A DNA stretch of 64,000 nucleotides from Endomychus coccineus (GCA_958510875.1 OY294069.1:167089111-167153110), one strand, 5' to 3'; positions 1-12,570 are shown, counted from the stretch's first letter. The notes: generated from the letters alone by a model not told the origin. Numbers and translations are program-made.

Positions 1-1060
1 TAAATATCTGGAAAATACCGCGTCAATGGTGGTCCCATATTTTGTTGTGGACTCTTGTGGATCATTATTCATTTTCAAATTCAATCTTTCCGAAAGAAAA
101 GTTGTCAACCGCTCTGATTTTTTATCAGCGAAGTTGATGTTGAAATCGCCAGCCAAGATAAGTGGAAATTTATTACCATTTGTACCAAGTATTTTCGACC
201 TTTCTCCAGTGTACTCTAGTGAAGTGCGATGAATAAAATGCTCTACCTCGTCCAATTTTGGATTCGCAGAAATGTAAATTGCTACGATGACTATGTGTAG
301 GCCATTTCTAAGTTTGCATAAACACGCACAAATATCTACAACAAATGAGCGCCTAACATTAACATCGCTAACCTGTGCAATATTTATTTCAATATTCGGA
401 GTCATAATATTAGTTACATTATTATTATTTTGGTAAATAGCTACCCCACCTTTTGGAACAGTATCTCGTTTGAATTGAACAATACAATTGAAATTAGGTA
501 TTTCAATCGGATTATCATGCGCCATGCAAGTTTCGGTAGGAAGTAACACAAGTAACTGAATCTTGTAAATCGTATTTGTGACTATTTAGACTTTGGCAAT
601 TGAAAGTCATTATTGAAATGCCATTTCTATTACTAATGAAATCTGAGACACTTCGAACTGTCGTCTGAACACTATTTAACGACAGTCTTTTGAATTCTTG
701 TAACAAAGATGCAGTCGATGCAGCTTGCCTTCGATTATGATAAAACTTGAATGTAGAATTATCGTTTTTTGTCGTGATATATAATTTTTCAATATTAGTC
801 ACCAGAGAGAGCGCAACATAAACGAGTTCCTGAGAATTTGCTTTACTATACTCATATACTATTTCGTCAAAAGTCCCACCTTGCGACTTATGTATAGTTA
901 TAGCAAGAGCTAAAGTTAATGGAAAATGTTTGCGTTTGGCTATACATTTTCTATTCGATGTCAATGAAATATTTGCTGTTCGTAATTCAATGGGAACAGC
1001 GAGATTGCCGACTCTATTTTGCACTGCTAGAGCGGCTGCTTTTTGCCTTAATTATGTCAC
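1..1060 (-). pseudogene. Helentron Rep/Hel C-terminus joined to EEP endonuclease
   Basis: Reading leftwards from about 1060, the frame at 1024-515 shows the end of a Pif1-type Helitron helicase: the motif ITIHKSQGGTFDE and then ELVYVALSLVTNIEKLYI, matching late superfamily 1 helicase motifs. About 130 residues in, it passes into the start of an endonuclease/exonuclease/phosphatase domain (ISIMTFNCQSLNSHKYDLQD). The frame breaks near 530. The endonuclease continues in the next frame from 560 to the window edge, with TETCMAHDN, PKGGVAIY, LAGDFNINFAD and GTTIDAVFSR, which carry the expected acidic, GDFN and IDAVF signatures. Helicase followed by endonuclease in one polypeptide is the layout of Helentrons, a Helitron subgroup. 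The Rep domain and most of the helicase are absent. The frameshift and truncation indicate a dead copy. Confidence 0.88.
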
Positions 1061-1178
1061 TGTCGCACTGACATCATCAATAACCTACAAATTTAATACC
1101 TATTTATTTCAGTTGTAAAACAATAATGAACTACAAATTAAAAATTATCTTGGTCAAGGGTGGTTGTGGAATGTGAAA

Positions 1179-1460
1179 CGAAATGTTAACTTTGAACCTT
1201 TTACAAGGTCGCAATAGCCACAAACGGGGTCGAAAACTGTTTTAAATTGGTTAATTTTCGATAAATCAAATGACGTTCACGTGAGGGGCGCGTAGCTCGC
1301 GAGTTAGAAAAGTGCAAATCTTCGGAACATATAACGTCTTTGCAAGGAATTTTCGCATGCGGTTTTCACTCCATGTCGTTAGTTTATGAACGGGGCCAAC
1401 TAAAGAGCATAGTCTCGGGTCCCAAAATGTCGATTAAATAGGAAGATTTAATTAAAATAG
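1179..1460 (+). repeat. Dispersed repeat copy 1, inverted partner at 57046-57326
   Basis: About 280 bp that reappears in reverse complement near the right end of the window, at roughly 85-90% identity by eye. Shared landmarks include the blocks GCGTAGCTCGCGAGTTAG, CGCATGCGGTTTTC and CCATGTCGTTAGTTTATGAA. It lies just beyond the truncated Helentron helicase. It has no coding potential, and its boundaries were judged only from where the similarity fades. Confidence 0.85.
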
Positions 1461-3021
1461 AAACAGGTACTTTCAGGTCTCAGCTATGCACGTCTAACGT
1501 ATAAACTCTAACTGACGCGTAGCGAGCTCCTAGAGGCATATGTCAAAATCATTTCATTCGTAGCTGATTACATAGGACGTCTGACGTTCATGCAATTGTG
1601 TTTTTATACAATTCGAACCTTCTTATTTCGATAGGCCACGTGAAAATCCCGGAGTCTAAAGCGCTAGAGTGTTATAACATTCATACAAAATATGTAAATT
1701 TCTCACTTTTAGAAACTTCAAATTAATTAATTAATTTGACACAGGTTAGGTGTTTAGGTCTTAGGTTTTTTCGTTACGGAATTTCTTGATTCGGTCGCCG
1801 CCCTCAAAGCCCGCGATAAAAGCTATATGCAATGGCTTAACAAAGAAGAGTATAAGTATTAAATATTGACTGTATTGTTGCCTGATTTGTCTAGCTATTG
1901 AGAAACCCGTGAAATCGGGCCAATTCCTGGTTATCGGTACATGTACTGCAAGTTGCATTGATACAATTAATCGAGCCAAATGATATATATGAATGAATTT
2001 GATGAAATAAGTGAGCTGATAATCTTCAGAAAACTAAGTAAACCAGAGTAGAAGGTCTCGTTATTACATTACTAGCTCAATTATCCTATTCTTCATTCCG
2101 TACAATATAGTCCTCCAAACGAGGTTATTAAAATATCCCTGGCGGTCAGTTCTGATGGTAATTCATGTTTCGATCTAATGAATTTTCAACAGAAAATTGC
2201 TCATGATAACTGCAGTTGTATGTATCATCGTTAACAAACGGTAGTAATAAACGATATGTAGTTCTCAGATATTGTTCATCCATTATGTCACGAAATTGCA
2301 TTAAAGCGAGAGAGAATACAAACTAAAATGTTTCCGAACCTACCTTTATATTGATTACCAGAGTAATGTATGCATGAAATCAATAGGGCATGAAATAATA
2401 ACAACTATAGCTTGATGTTCAACTTGCAGATGTTTTATTTGGAGAAAATAATAAACTAGAAATTTCATCGAATGGAATTCCCGCTGAATTCAGTCCTTTC
2501 TTCATGAATATTCATAAACTATAGATAACGAGATATGAATAAATCATTTTTCTTCCATCAGAAGAAAATATCGTCATTGCTATTACTGTTGAGGATACTA
2601 CCGACGTATGTGATTGACTCATTGATTTACACGGGTGCTGAGAATGTTTCAAAGCAAATTGAGAATGTACAACCACAAGTGGCTGGTCTGAACATTATAA
2701 AAAATATTGCGAAGAGAATTCCGAGACTTTGGTTTAAAATCTTTGTAATTTGTGTCTACAGGAACTTTTCCTCAGCGGCATTTCATCTGAGAGGATGAGT
2801 ACATCGACTGCAGCATAGGCCCTTGCAGGGCGTGCCACCCCAAGCAATGACGATGAAGAATCTCGCAATGATGGCTCAGCTGTTATGGATCCCCTAAAGA
2901 CATGAAGTGCAGACCAATATCGTCTATTCAGGGGGCAGCCTGAAGGGCTGCAATTTGAGCCGCAGAAGAGAATCAGAGCTCTGTGGTTTTCGTCACAGCA
3001 TTTCAGAGTCGTCATCTCGTC
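1461..3021. other. No recognised gene
   Basis: Only short open frames that read as chance. Positions 1998-2080 resemble 44838-44917 (shared CCAGAG and CTCGTTATTACAT blocks), so part of the stretch is probably old dispersed repeat. Confidence 0.5.
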
Positions 3022-3330
3022 GAAGGAGGAATGTGAAACTCACGCCAAATCACGGCTCAATTTGGTATACGGATGAGTCTAGAACAAAGACAATAGTCGG
3101 AGGAAGCTTTTTATATCCTAGATATATTGATAGATACTCCGAGCTAATGGGGATCTCAACACAGTTTCCCAAGCCGATATCCTTCCTCCTACAGATGTGA
3201 GATGTGCGGAGATGATACTCGGCTATGGTAAGGTGAATGAGATTTGTTCGGACAGTCAAGCAACACTAAACTTACTGAAAAGCCCGACTGTGTTTTCGAG
3301 ACTTGTCAGGAATACCAAGAAGGAAACTTA
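3022..3330 (+). pseudogene. LINE B fragment: RNase H domain
   Basis: The plus strand reads IWYTDESRTKTIVGGS, then PRYIDRYSELMG, then (after a frame change) a segment equivalent to NEICSDSQATLNLLKSP. These are the first strand with its catalytic Asp (YTDES for the usual YTDGS), the FQAE helix region and the CSDSQA strand of the RNase H found in R1/I-type non-LTR retrotransposons. The same family occurs in reverse at 38270-38830, where YTDESRT and PRYIDGYS are also seen. It is frameshifted and 5'-truncated, and directly abuts a piece of a different LINE at about 3330. Confidence 0.68.
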
Positions 3331-3490
3331 AAGCATCTAAGCGTGAAACAGATATCATGATTCTGTCGAGCAGTGAGGTATTCAAATACCTCCTGGAAAA
3401 CGTAGCAGAGAATAATGTGAAAGAGTTTTTGCACTAAACTTTCTATTAAGCCCGCTATCATCTCAACCAATACCGAAACTGTTTCCATAT
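3331..3490 (+). pseudogene. LINE A post-RT fragment
   Basis: About 160 bp nearly collinear with 40493-40650 of the LINE A copy at 39.5-40.7 kb. Shared blocks include AAACAGATATCA, GATTCTGT and the terminal ATCTCAACCAATAC. No open frame survives. The left edge is an abrupt junction with the LINE B RNase H piece. Confidence 0.65.
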
Positions 3491-3556
3491 AATTAAAAGT
3501 AGTATAAATGACTCAAAATAATGAAATGCGTTTGCACCAGACATGTGTTTAAAAAT

Positions 3557-3607
3557 CTGCAGAAAACATTACTCTCTCACACACAGCCGATCCAATGTTT
3601 TCTGCAG
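3557..3607. repeat. 14-bp-arm hairpin
   Basis: CTGCAGAAAACATT at 3557-3570 is repeated as its exact reverse complement at 3594-3607, with a 23-nt spacer. It could be the tip of a small foldback element; no target duplication is visible. Confidence 0.6.
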
Positions 3608-3686
3608 TTTTGATTGGAGTTTGATAGTCTCGACTTATTCATAATCATCACCAGGACATAGGACATTCAACTATTGCTTCAATTGA

Positions 3687-4650
3687 TTAAATTTGTGATA
3701 GATAAGTCGTCTTTGTTTGATGATGATTTCCAGTGAATTGAAACCTCAACAGTTGGAACATCACCTTTAATACAAAAGATTCTCCGTCATTCGCATAATA
3801 TGTATCTCCTTGATTTAGGATCAGATTAGATATTCGCAAAGTTCGAGTTGTAACTTGGCAGCTAATGCCATTATCTGAAAAGTAGAACGTCCTTTTTGTC
3901 TTCCATATAATTTCCAAACTGAAGAGAAAGTAGGTAGACCGAACACTCTTGCTCCAAAATCATTCCAGAAGGCGTTGTGTTGTGTATGGTTGATTATAAT
4001 AGAGAGAAGCTCAGGTGAAGCTATGTCGTGTGAGTTATGAATGAAAAGTGGAGCTGAAAGCATCACCCAATTCAATCTACATTGATTGATATGTATTCTA
4101 TTATCAGTTTGACAGGTAAGTGAAATTTCCTCCATGAAAGAAAATAACGTATAACTCATTGAGTGAGAACAATCAACGGAAAAGATTGACATTTTAAGTA
4201 CCTTGTTCGTGAATACCTTGCTGTATATGAAATACGAGAGAATTAAGTCGGTAACAAACTTGATTGTTCAGCGAACACAATGTCGTCTCGGTAGTCAAAA
4301 GAAAACCCGCCGATGTGCAACATAATATAACCATTATTCTTTTGAAAGCTCCTGGGAAGAACAATAGGTGCTTCAGGTTAAATATTAACAAGCTCATTAT
4401 GTGTCATCGTTGCATCCCAGGTTTTCAGTTTCCATGTTCGAGAGAATGTTTAAAAAGCTTTTATCTTCATTTATATTACCAGTTCCACTTCGTAAATGAT
4501 CCCCTATTAAGTACCGAACTTTGTGATATACGCCGAATTGTTTTCTCGTGGGTCCGTCTGAAAATACTTTCTTACGCAATATGTAAGGCGCTTTTCTGGC
4601 ATACTGTTAATGTCGTTTCCTGTTTTTTGGAAATGAAATTATAACAAACA
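3687..4650. other. Cluster of unassigned open frames
   Basis: Both strands are unusually open here: minus-strand frames at 4192-3821 (123 codons), 3917-3687 and 4579-4397, and a plus-strand frame at 4264-4644 (126 codons). I recognise no domain in any of them. Stops are fewer than expected for this base composition, so one strand may hold a decayed gene or transposon interior, but neither strand is clearly favoured. Confidence 0.3.
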
Positions 4651-4952
4651 ATTTGTTATAACCGTGCACTTTCAATTTTAGCTCAGATTTGTGCAGAAAA
4701 CGATATTCAACTGTCATCTGAATCAGAATAATGTATTCATCAATGGTTAGCTATCAACTATTCTTCTCAATTTTTTCCTGCCGATTGTTAGTACTTCTTC
4801 ATCTTCCCATAATGTTTCTCTCATTGAATTGAACTTCTTCACAATTTCTCACAAGTATGGGTACATTTCCTTTAAAAAGATCAAAAACACAGCACCCAGC
4901 TTGTCATAAATTATACCCACAAATTCCAATGAATCTTAAGAATATCACCTGA

Positions 4953-5089
4953 TAGTAAATAGTAAATAGTAAATAGTAAATAGTAAATAGTAAATAGTAA
5001 ATAATAAATAGTAAATAATAAATAGTAAATAGTAAATAGTAAATAGTAAATAGTAAATAGTAAATAGTAAATAGTAAATAGTAAATAGT
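4953..5089. repeat. (TAGTAAA)n heptanucleotide microsatellite
   Basis: About 19-20 tandem copies of TAGTAAA with occasional TAATAAA variants. Seven is not a multiple of three, so each strand cycles through all frames, which explains the repetitive LLFTIYY-like reading frames on the minus strand. They are not genes. Confidence 0.97.
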
Positions 5090-5815
5090 GAATTGTAAAT
5101 CGCTGGTCGTAAATGGTGAATTGTAAATCGTAAAATGTAAATGACAAATTGGAAATTGTAAATTGATAATCGTGAATAGTAAGTATTGAAATTTAAATTG
5201 TTATTTCTAATTTGAATCAAATAATGAATAGTAAATAGTAATAATGAATGGTAAATAATAGAAAGTAAATCGTAAATCTTAAATCGTAAGTTGAAAATAT
5301 TAAGTTGTAAATTGTAATTTTTAATTTGAATTAAATTCATCAATGATAAATAGCGAATTAGTAAATAGCGAAAAGTAAACCGTAAATCTTAAATGTTAAA
5401 TCGTTAATCGTAAATGGTGAATCGTAAATTGCAAACTGAAAAACGTAAAATGTAAATCGCAAATTGTAAATTGCAAATTGATAACCGTAAATCGTAAATA
5501 TTAAATTTTAAATTGTAATTTTTAATTTGAATTAAATTCATCAATGATAAATAGTGAACAGTAGAGAGTAAATCGTAAATATTGAATTGTAAATTGTAAT
5601 TTTTAATTTGAAATGATAAATAGAAAATAGTGAAAAGTAAATCCTAAATCTTGAATCGTAAATCGTTAATCGTAAATGGTGAATAGTAAATTGCAAATTG
5701 TAAATCGCAAAATGTAAATCGCAAATTGAAAATTGTAAATTGATAAATCATGAATCGTAATTATTGAATTGTAAATTGTAATTTTTAATTTGTTTAAATT
5801 CATCAATAAATTGAA
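5090..5815. repeat. Degenerate TAAATYG minisatellite with higher-order motif
   Basis: The microsatellite decays into variants such as TAAATCG, TAAATTG and TGAATCG. A longer motif (GTAATTTTTAATTTGAATTAAA followed by TTCATCAATGATAAATAG) recurs near 5199, 5314, 5514, 5596 and 5778, about 80-200 bp apart. The array therefore has a loose higher-order structure rather than being simple slippage product. Confidence 0.88.
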
Positions 5816-8800
5816 TAAATTAAATTATTTTAGCTGCTGCGTTTAATGTCTGCTCCACCATTCATCTAATTATGTCTCTTCCGCCTTCTTTCTTGCTTCG
5901 AATATCTTTTGTCTGCACTATAAAAATTAAAAATATTACCTTCATTCATTAGAAATACTATTGATGGCCTTTTATCCATTATCAGAGCTTACTCGGTAGC
6001 TGAAAAGTCCTCAACAGTATTTTGAGTGGATAAGGGTGATTGTTTCTTCTTATAGTGTTATAGTGTATCCACAGTGTTAATTCTTCTATAGTTTATTATC
6101 TGTCCAATTCACCTGTTCTCACCCCTCCACATTACGTTTAAATACCTTAGCTCAGCTTGTAATATCATTGTTTTGACAGTGACTAGGTTATTCAGGGCTT
6201 TTAGGAATACATACTTGGTTCCTGATTTATTCATTGTTTAGCTTCTATTCTTCTCGAAAATCTCATTTCCGTACTATTTACACATTACATATAGTATTCT
6301 AATAAACTGTAAAAGAGTTCACACTATAATACACTATAATTCTACAAATAAGAAAAAGTCAGCATTATCCATTGAAAAGTGGATAAGAGTAGACTGTTTC
6401 TTATTTTTAGTCATATAGTATTCTGTTGGAATAGCAAAAACGGTGATATATTGAATCCGTTCCTGGATCCAAAATTGCATCAGGAGTAATTATGGAACTA
6501 CAAATTGAGCATTACTCCCTGAATATTTATTTCGTAGTTGATTATTTTCAGCTTGTTAACATAGCATGCCCAACTTGTGATGCTCAGTAGGGTGTGTAAT
6601 TAATTTAAAAATTGAATTTGCAGTTCATTATGTTTGTGGTCGTTTAGCTAGTTCGCATTACACTAGCAAACCGCGAGAGTGACGTGTTGGAGTGGATCAG
6701 CAATAACTGCCAGAACAGACTGTTTGCAACAGGTTCCGTTCTTGGTTGGCGAGAACTGACGTACATTAATAGCGAGCCCGGTTTCAGTAAACAAACACAC
6801 TTTTAAGACTTGTTCTTTATTTCCTCTAAGTTACCTTGTGAACAAAAAAATTATGAGTGATCGCAATTTGATTGGATGTGGCGTTTTTAATACTATTGAA
6901 ATATGGCTAGTGTAGCCGAATATGACTAATGAAAATCATATAAATTGTGTATATTTCTCGAGAACAGAAACATAATTTCAGGTTGTAAGCTACACCGTAA
7001 GTGTGAACGTAAAATTTTTAATATCGACAAATGTAAGCTACGTAATTTCCACCTTCCCTTGATTCTAAATTAATCAAAAAGATGAATTTACCCAAGTTAC
7101 TGATATTTCCCAAACTAGCTCAAATTTGTGATTGTTCGACCCTTTTCGTTAACAATGATGATACTTGCACTATCACTTTTTAAACAACAAACCCTGGGCG
7201 CCACCACGAGTAAAAAAGAATAATTTCAGGCTGTTATAAATAAAGAAATAAGCATCATTGAATTGGTAGTAAGTAGAAAGGTAAAGAAGCAAAGCATATA
7301 GAAACAATAACAAATATATTCAAATATTGATGAACAATAAAAAAAATCTTTCACAAACTCGCATGCCCTTTCGGGCCACCGATATAAAATTGGAACAATT
7401 GTAAATGAAGATAATCAATCTACTTTGACTCAGCGATTACGACCAGCATCTAATTCATCATGGCAATGAAAGTTGCAACAGTGATATTAAAATTACTCCC
7501 CTGTGTCTCTCCTGTGGTCCTGATGGTAATTCCGCGAGGTCTCTAGTATTGTATTGGATCCAATATCCTCCTATCGAAAAAGAAAGAAAATACACGAGTA
7601 GGATGTCGACAAGAGAAGTAAAATTTAATATATGCAATGACTCAGTAATGACGTTGAGAATAGCTGAGTTAAGCTGGATAAATGTTAAATAGGTGAAGCC
7701 AAGATAAATTATGTGACAATTATTCAGGATTTACTACAATTATAACGGAATGAATTTAAACAAGGTTAGAAAAAAATGAATTGAGTTTGAAAATCAGATG
7801 AGTTATGGTTCAGTGATTCCTAGAACCACGTGGGTGGATTTCGTATTATTGAGCCTCTTTATTACGATTACGGGATAGTTTAACAAGTCCCACGTTAACT
7901 CTATAATCGAAGGTATTGGAAACAAGGCTCGTGGTGCCTGTTTTAAGAGCAGGAAACAATCAAAGTTTTGTATAAATCAGAGTAAGCCTGATTGTGAATG
8001 AAATATTAAAGATTCAATGCTACTCAAAAACAATTTAATTAATAACTTTGATTAAGACCTACCTTGTATACACAGAAACACCAAAGATGATCAGTTCTCA
8101 TCCGCAACCGGTTTTATTCAGAGTCTCCCTTCCTAATTAATAACTCGGATGTGGGGGTAACAATATAGTATCCGTTGAATCCGCTTCGTATTAATTAGAT
8201 ACAGTTAACTATATCATTCAAGATTTAAGAGTTCTTCAATTGGGAGGAAGTTCAAGGATATAAAATCAAATTATTATAGGTTTCTATCATGATAATGATA
8301 TGTAACGATTTATTCAAAAGTCAGATCGTTACAAGGTTCCAACTTTCCTTTACATTGTGAGATCTGTGGTACTTTGCTTTTCTCTTATCGTTTGACTAGG
8401 AATATAAAGTTTCTTCCTTTTGGCTTATGAATTATGCCCGAACGTTCCGGAACCGATCACCCACCCCACCATTGGAATCACTCAACGAGGTTTGAATAAA
8501 TAGAAGAAACAGTTCATCACTTCCTTTTATTGAATCGCGTTCTAAAATTGAATATTCATGTTGTAAATGACTTTCAAATCGGAGAGAGTTCATACAGAAA
8601 GTACAAAAAGGAATTGCAAATTCAGGTCATCAACTCAATAATTCGTTTCAATTGCATTGAATGTCTTTGAAAGATAATGTCATAGCGCAACTGCACAGAT
8701 GAGTTTAATGTAGATCGCACAAAAATTTATAATAATTGAAAGGATCTCATCAAAACGAATATCGAGCTTTGTGTGCACAATTTGCCAGTGATGATTTCAT

Positions 8801-9200
8801 GGAATGTATGACTGTTTAATTATGCTGACCTGAAAACAATCTGCATTTGGGATGAACTTCAAAACTATCGTATCAGAATGATTTGGAACTAATTGCCGTG
8901 TCTATGCAAATGAAAGGCGGGTTGTCGACAGTGCATTATCTCGCTCGCCACTTTCAAGTGTGAAATTTACCCTCGGCTTTATTTGATCCAGACAATGAAG
9001 TATAAATTATTTAATTGCTTTTAACTGTTTCCATCATACAATACGCCCTCTAGAATTTTTATTCCATTCAGTTTTTGTTGTTCTTGCAAAATATGTAATA
9101 ATGTATGCGTCTATCAATTATCAATTTTTGCTCAGTTGAGTGCACTGATATAGGTCAGCTAAAATAAACGTATTTTCCTGATTATATTTAGTGATGTAAA
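5816..9200. other. Long stretch without recognisable genes
   Basis: No frame here resembles a known protein, and no frame of 60 or more codons is present. At 8301-8333, TGTAACGAT and its reverse complement ATCGTTACA bracket 15 nt. Similar termini bound the 1.85-kb insertion at 42211-44062, so an LTR-like or related insertion may end here. A TGGCGCCCAG-type motif on the minus strand near 7200 resembles a retroelement primer-binding site, but no flanking LTR could be shown. Confidence 0.5.
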
Positions 9201-9700
9201 TGGGTTCATTTCTTAGTACGACCATCCCATCATAAATTAATACAGTTTGTTATTTAAATCTGTGAGACGAAAACTGAATGCATAGTCTTTGAATCCTTGT
9301 TGAAGAAAGGGTAATTATAATTTGTAAAATATTAACAGAGTCGAAGAGGTTCCTTACAGTTACGGAGTTAACAGAAATGGTTCTAAAGGAAACAAGTGCC
9401 ATACAGTATCCTGATAGTTGAGACATATTTTTATGATCCGAAACGGCAAGTGGATCACTTGCTACGGTTTAAATAAAGGTTTCTTCTTCTAAGCCACAAT
9501 CTATTCACGTATCCATAACATAAGACGTGCAGAACGCAGCCGTTTCTTATTGAGCATGTGATTAGAATATTAGGTTGATATGATTTTCATTCAAACCTAA
9601 ATTCAAGGAAGTCTAAATAAGGTCATAAGATTAAGGTCCCCTTCAACAAAAATAGAATAGTTCTCTTTTATCCAGCTCACTAAACTGGGCAAAAGAACTA
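9201..9700 (+). repeat. 500-bp dispersed repeat, uninterrupted copy
   Basis: This segment is repeated at 41951-42210 and continues at 44063-44312, so it gives the layout of the second copy before its insertion. Shared blocks include GTTCATTTCTTAGTACGACC, GAAGAGGTTCCTTACAGTT, ATAAGACGTGCAG and CAGCTCACTA. No coding potential is seen. It could be a non-autonomous element or an old segmental duplication. Confidence 0.85.
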
Positions 9701-11400
9701 TTGCTCATTACAATTACGCTGTTTTTGGGTTTATATAATATAATAGTAACAATAATAATCCTTAATGCCAAAAAGAAAATAACATCCAATTGATAATTAA
9801 TCAGCTAATATAATATATAACAACCTAGGTTCAAATTAACAATTCCAATAGCTGCCAAATAGATTTTTTGGGGTTTAAGGCGTGTCGTTCTCTAAGGCTT
9901 GTTCAGCCTAGCAATTATCCGTGTGGTTGCGTGGTATTCCGTATCTCCCTCCTTTGGCCTTCCTCATATAAATTTGTAGTGGTTATGTCTTTTTAGACTG
10001 ATCTTGGTGAGATAACGGAATAATTATTGATCTGGATGAACTTAAATAGAGCCCAAATTCTCATTTACTGCTTCATGAGATCACCAAGTAAATCATCGGA
10101 TATTGCTCGAACGGATTATTCATGTTGAATCTACTAGCATAATTCCAGTATACTGTACTCAGTAAGCTATTATCTGATTGTTTTCTTGCAAATTTCTACC
10201 TTTCATTTTATATACTTTGTAGTATAAATTGTCATAACTTCAATAAGTAACTTAGTATTCAAATATTCGCTTTCAGATTTTGATATTGTATTTTACTTGT
10301 TCTCTCAAGGATCTCAATCCTCCCAATAATTTTGAATATACAATTTGGGAAGATAGCATAATCAGTTGTGAAATTTGATTATTCCTGCTGATTTGATTAT
10401 TTGTTCCTCGAAGTTGTGGCCAAGGTATTGCTCGTATTGTCTGTATCACTGAGTATGAACGATCGAGACGTCTCCACCATTTTTCCCATGCCATGTTGTA
10501 GAATGAAATTCTTGGCACAGCGCTTCTTCCAAGCTCATCAAAGTTTTAAAGGACGGTAACATGTTTCTTAGTTGAAATAACCAAATCATAATCAATTGTT
10601 TACGTTCTCTAACTAAATTTGTTTCCATCTACGATCCAATTTATTAAAGAACACATTTTTTTAAATTAATAATTTCAATTTAAGTAATCAAATTATTGAG
10701 AATTCTAGTTTGTTTCACTTTCAATTTTTCAGTATTGTACTTTGTTAATTTTTGGAATAAGTCTGTTATCAACCAAACTAATTTTGTTCAAATTATAATT
10801 CGTTAGAGGATTGAGACCAAATTGTTGAGTTGAAACTTGTCTTTATATCTCTGATATAATCAACATTCATTCAACTGGTAGTGCCGGGAATTCTTGATTG
10901 AGGATTTTATCTAATTTTTTTTTTGCTAAAGCAGTTGGCGCTCATGGCAATTCGATCAATCAAGAATCTAAGAGCACGCATCACTAGGAGGCCTGAGTGT
11001 ATAATATCCTAGTGAGCTAGTTGAGATCACAACAGATCTTTCCAAAACCTTGCAGTGGCCACTCACTTCAAAACCTTACAGGTTGCTGGTGACTAAAATT
11101 TGCTTCTACTGCGGCTCTGCCTGAAAAGGTGCTAAATTTGATCCTTTTTATGGCCAGAGCTTAATGTCAAATGGTCAACGATGAACGGTATAATATGAAC
11201 AATATACTAGTATGTCTCTAGACTTATCAGGACCCAACACAGCAACATCTCCTTCATGCCCGGCAAGTACGAAATTACCCATATTACACATCTTTTTCAT
11301 GTAATCTAACTGAATAATCTCACGCATTTATGAATTGTCTATATTTAAAATGCATTCCATCATTGATCGTATGAGATGCTGAGATAATAATAATATAATA
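9701..11400. other. No recognised gene
   Basis: Two overlapping minus-strand frames at 10628-10273 (60 and 81 codons) are the longest here and match nothing I know. The rest is AT-rich, with a short inverted motif around 10985-11015. Confidence 0.45.
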
Positions 11401-11569
11401 TAGTCGAGTCAATTAGGTATTAAAACTTAAAAAATAATGACAAATTTGCACAAAAAACTGACCGGTAAGCTTTTTTCTAGACGTCATCCCGAATCGAATG
11501 CACTTTGTTTCATCAAAATCGGTCCATATCGTTCGATTTTCGTAATGAAATACCTATTTGACTCGACTA
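11401..11569. mobile_element. MITE, 169 bp, TA target duplication
   Basis: The left end reads TAGTCGAGTCAATTAGGTATT. The right end is its near-perfect reverse complement, AATACCTATTTGACTCGACTA, with one mismatch in about 21 bp. TA at each extremity fits the target duplication of Tc1/mariner-type elements. The interior has no open frame, so it would depend on a transposase encoded elsewhere. Confidence 0.82.
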
Positions 11570-11599
11570 ATAGGACATTCTTAGCTTCAGAATGATGAC

Positions 11600-12570
11600 A
11601 AATGAATACATCACTTTCGACAGCAAGCCGTATTTAGTATTTCGTCATTCTTTCGATTTTTCCATAATCCGCCAGCGAATAAATCACAAATAATGGAAGC
11701 TCGAAATGGGCAAACGGTACAGCTGTCATTCAAAGTAGCTTTTACTAATTCGAAACGGCGCGGCGTGTACAGTTGACATGGCAACGGGGTGCACCTGGTC
11801 CGAGCCTTCTTCTGAATATTACATGCTGCGGTGACCCTCATTCCACTGTCACTTACCCTGTCTCCGGGAAAAATATCGATTAGCGGCAATTTACTGGTAT
11901 CGATTATAGCGGCCATCGCAGGACAAGCACGTCAGACAACTTCGATATCGAGCCTTCTAAGCGAATAGAACATCCGGTCAGAATGTTTGGCCACGCGCAC
12001 AATAAGGTTCTTACATGTTTGATGAAGCAATGACCGCATCTAATACCATTATATACAGGATGGGCGATCGATTCTGGTCAATTGGTCCGCGCGGAATTGA
12101 TGTCGAGATGAGATGTTTCACTCTCATTCGTTCTATTCCCACATTGGAATTTCGAATAATATCACATACGTTTCCAACATTATTGCGATTCGTTCACGTT
12201 CAAACTGAAGGGTATTTTTGTTGACGTAATAGCACTTTTGACCGAGAGAGCTCTGACACTAATTAACACTTTGGAATCGTAAAGACACTTGTTAAGAACT
12301 TATTTCTTTGGAATTTTGATATTGCAATAGGTAAGTACAATTGAGTATGAAGATTAATAACGATTCCTGACCCAAGTATGAATTATATATAAATTCTTGG
12401 GAAATAGGTCACACTAACACATATGCTTATTATTTTCGTCTTAACGTACGTTTCGGTCTCACGACCAACATGAGGAGACGTATCAATGTCTAAAACGGGA
12501 TTTCTTAAAAGTGATTGTATCGCACCAATTTCAATCGAAAATACCCACGTCGGCAGAACGAACAGAAGCA
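11600..12570. other. CpG-richer tract, possible host exon or promoter
   Basis: Compared with its flanks this tract is visibly richer in CG dinucleotides, for example around 11750-11770, 11880-12000, 12060-12110 and 12430-12560. It holds a minus-strand frame of 101 codons (11916-11611) and a plus-strand frame of 69 codons (12015-12224), neither with a domain I recognise. Unmethylated host exons or promoters in insects can stand out this way, but a young insertion would look similar. Confidence 0.3.

Noticed and set aside
930..1118. 62-codon plus-strand frame
   Set aside because: Antisense to the Helentron helicase.
4911..5343. Two long minus-strand reading frames rich in Leu, Phe, Thr, Ile and Tyr
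   Set aside because: They are direct translations of the TAGTAAA array and its degenerate flank; periodic peptide repeats follow from the 7-bp unit.
7150..8333. Possible solo LTR (TGGCGCCCAG-like primer site on the minus strand, CGTTACA end)
   Set aside because: No second LTR, no TG...CA boundary pair and no pol sequence; too weak to annotate as an LTR.
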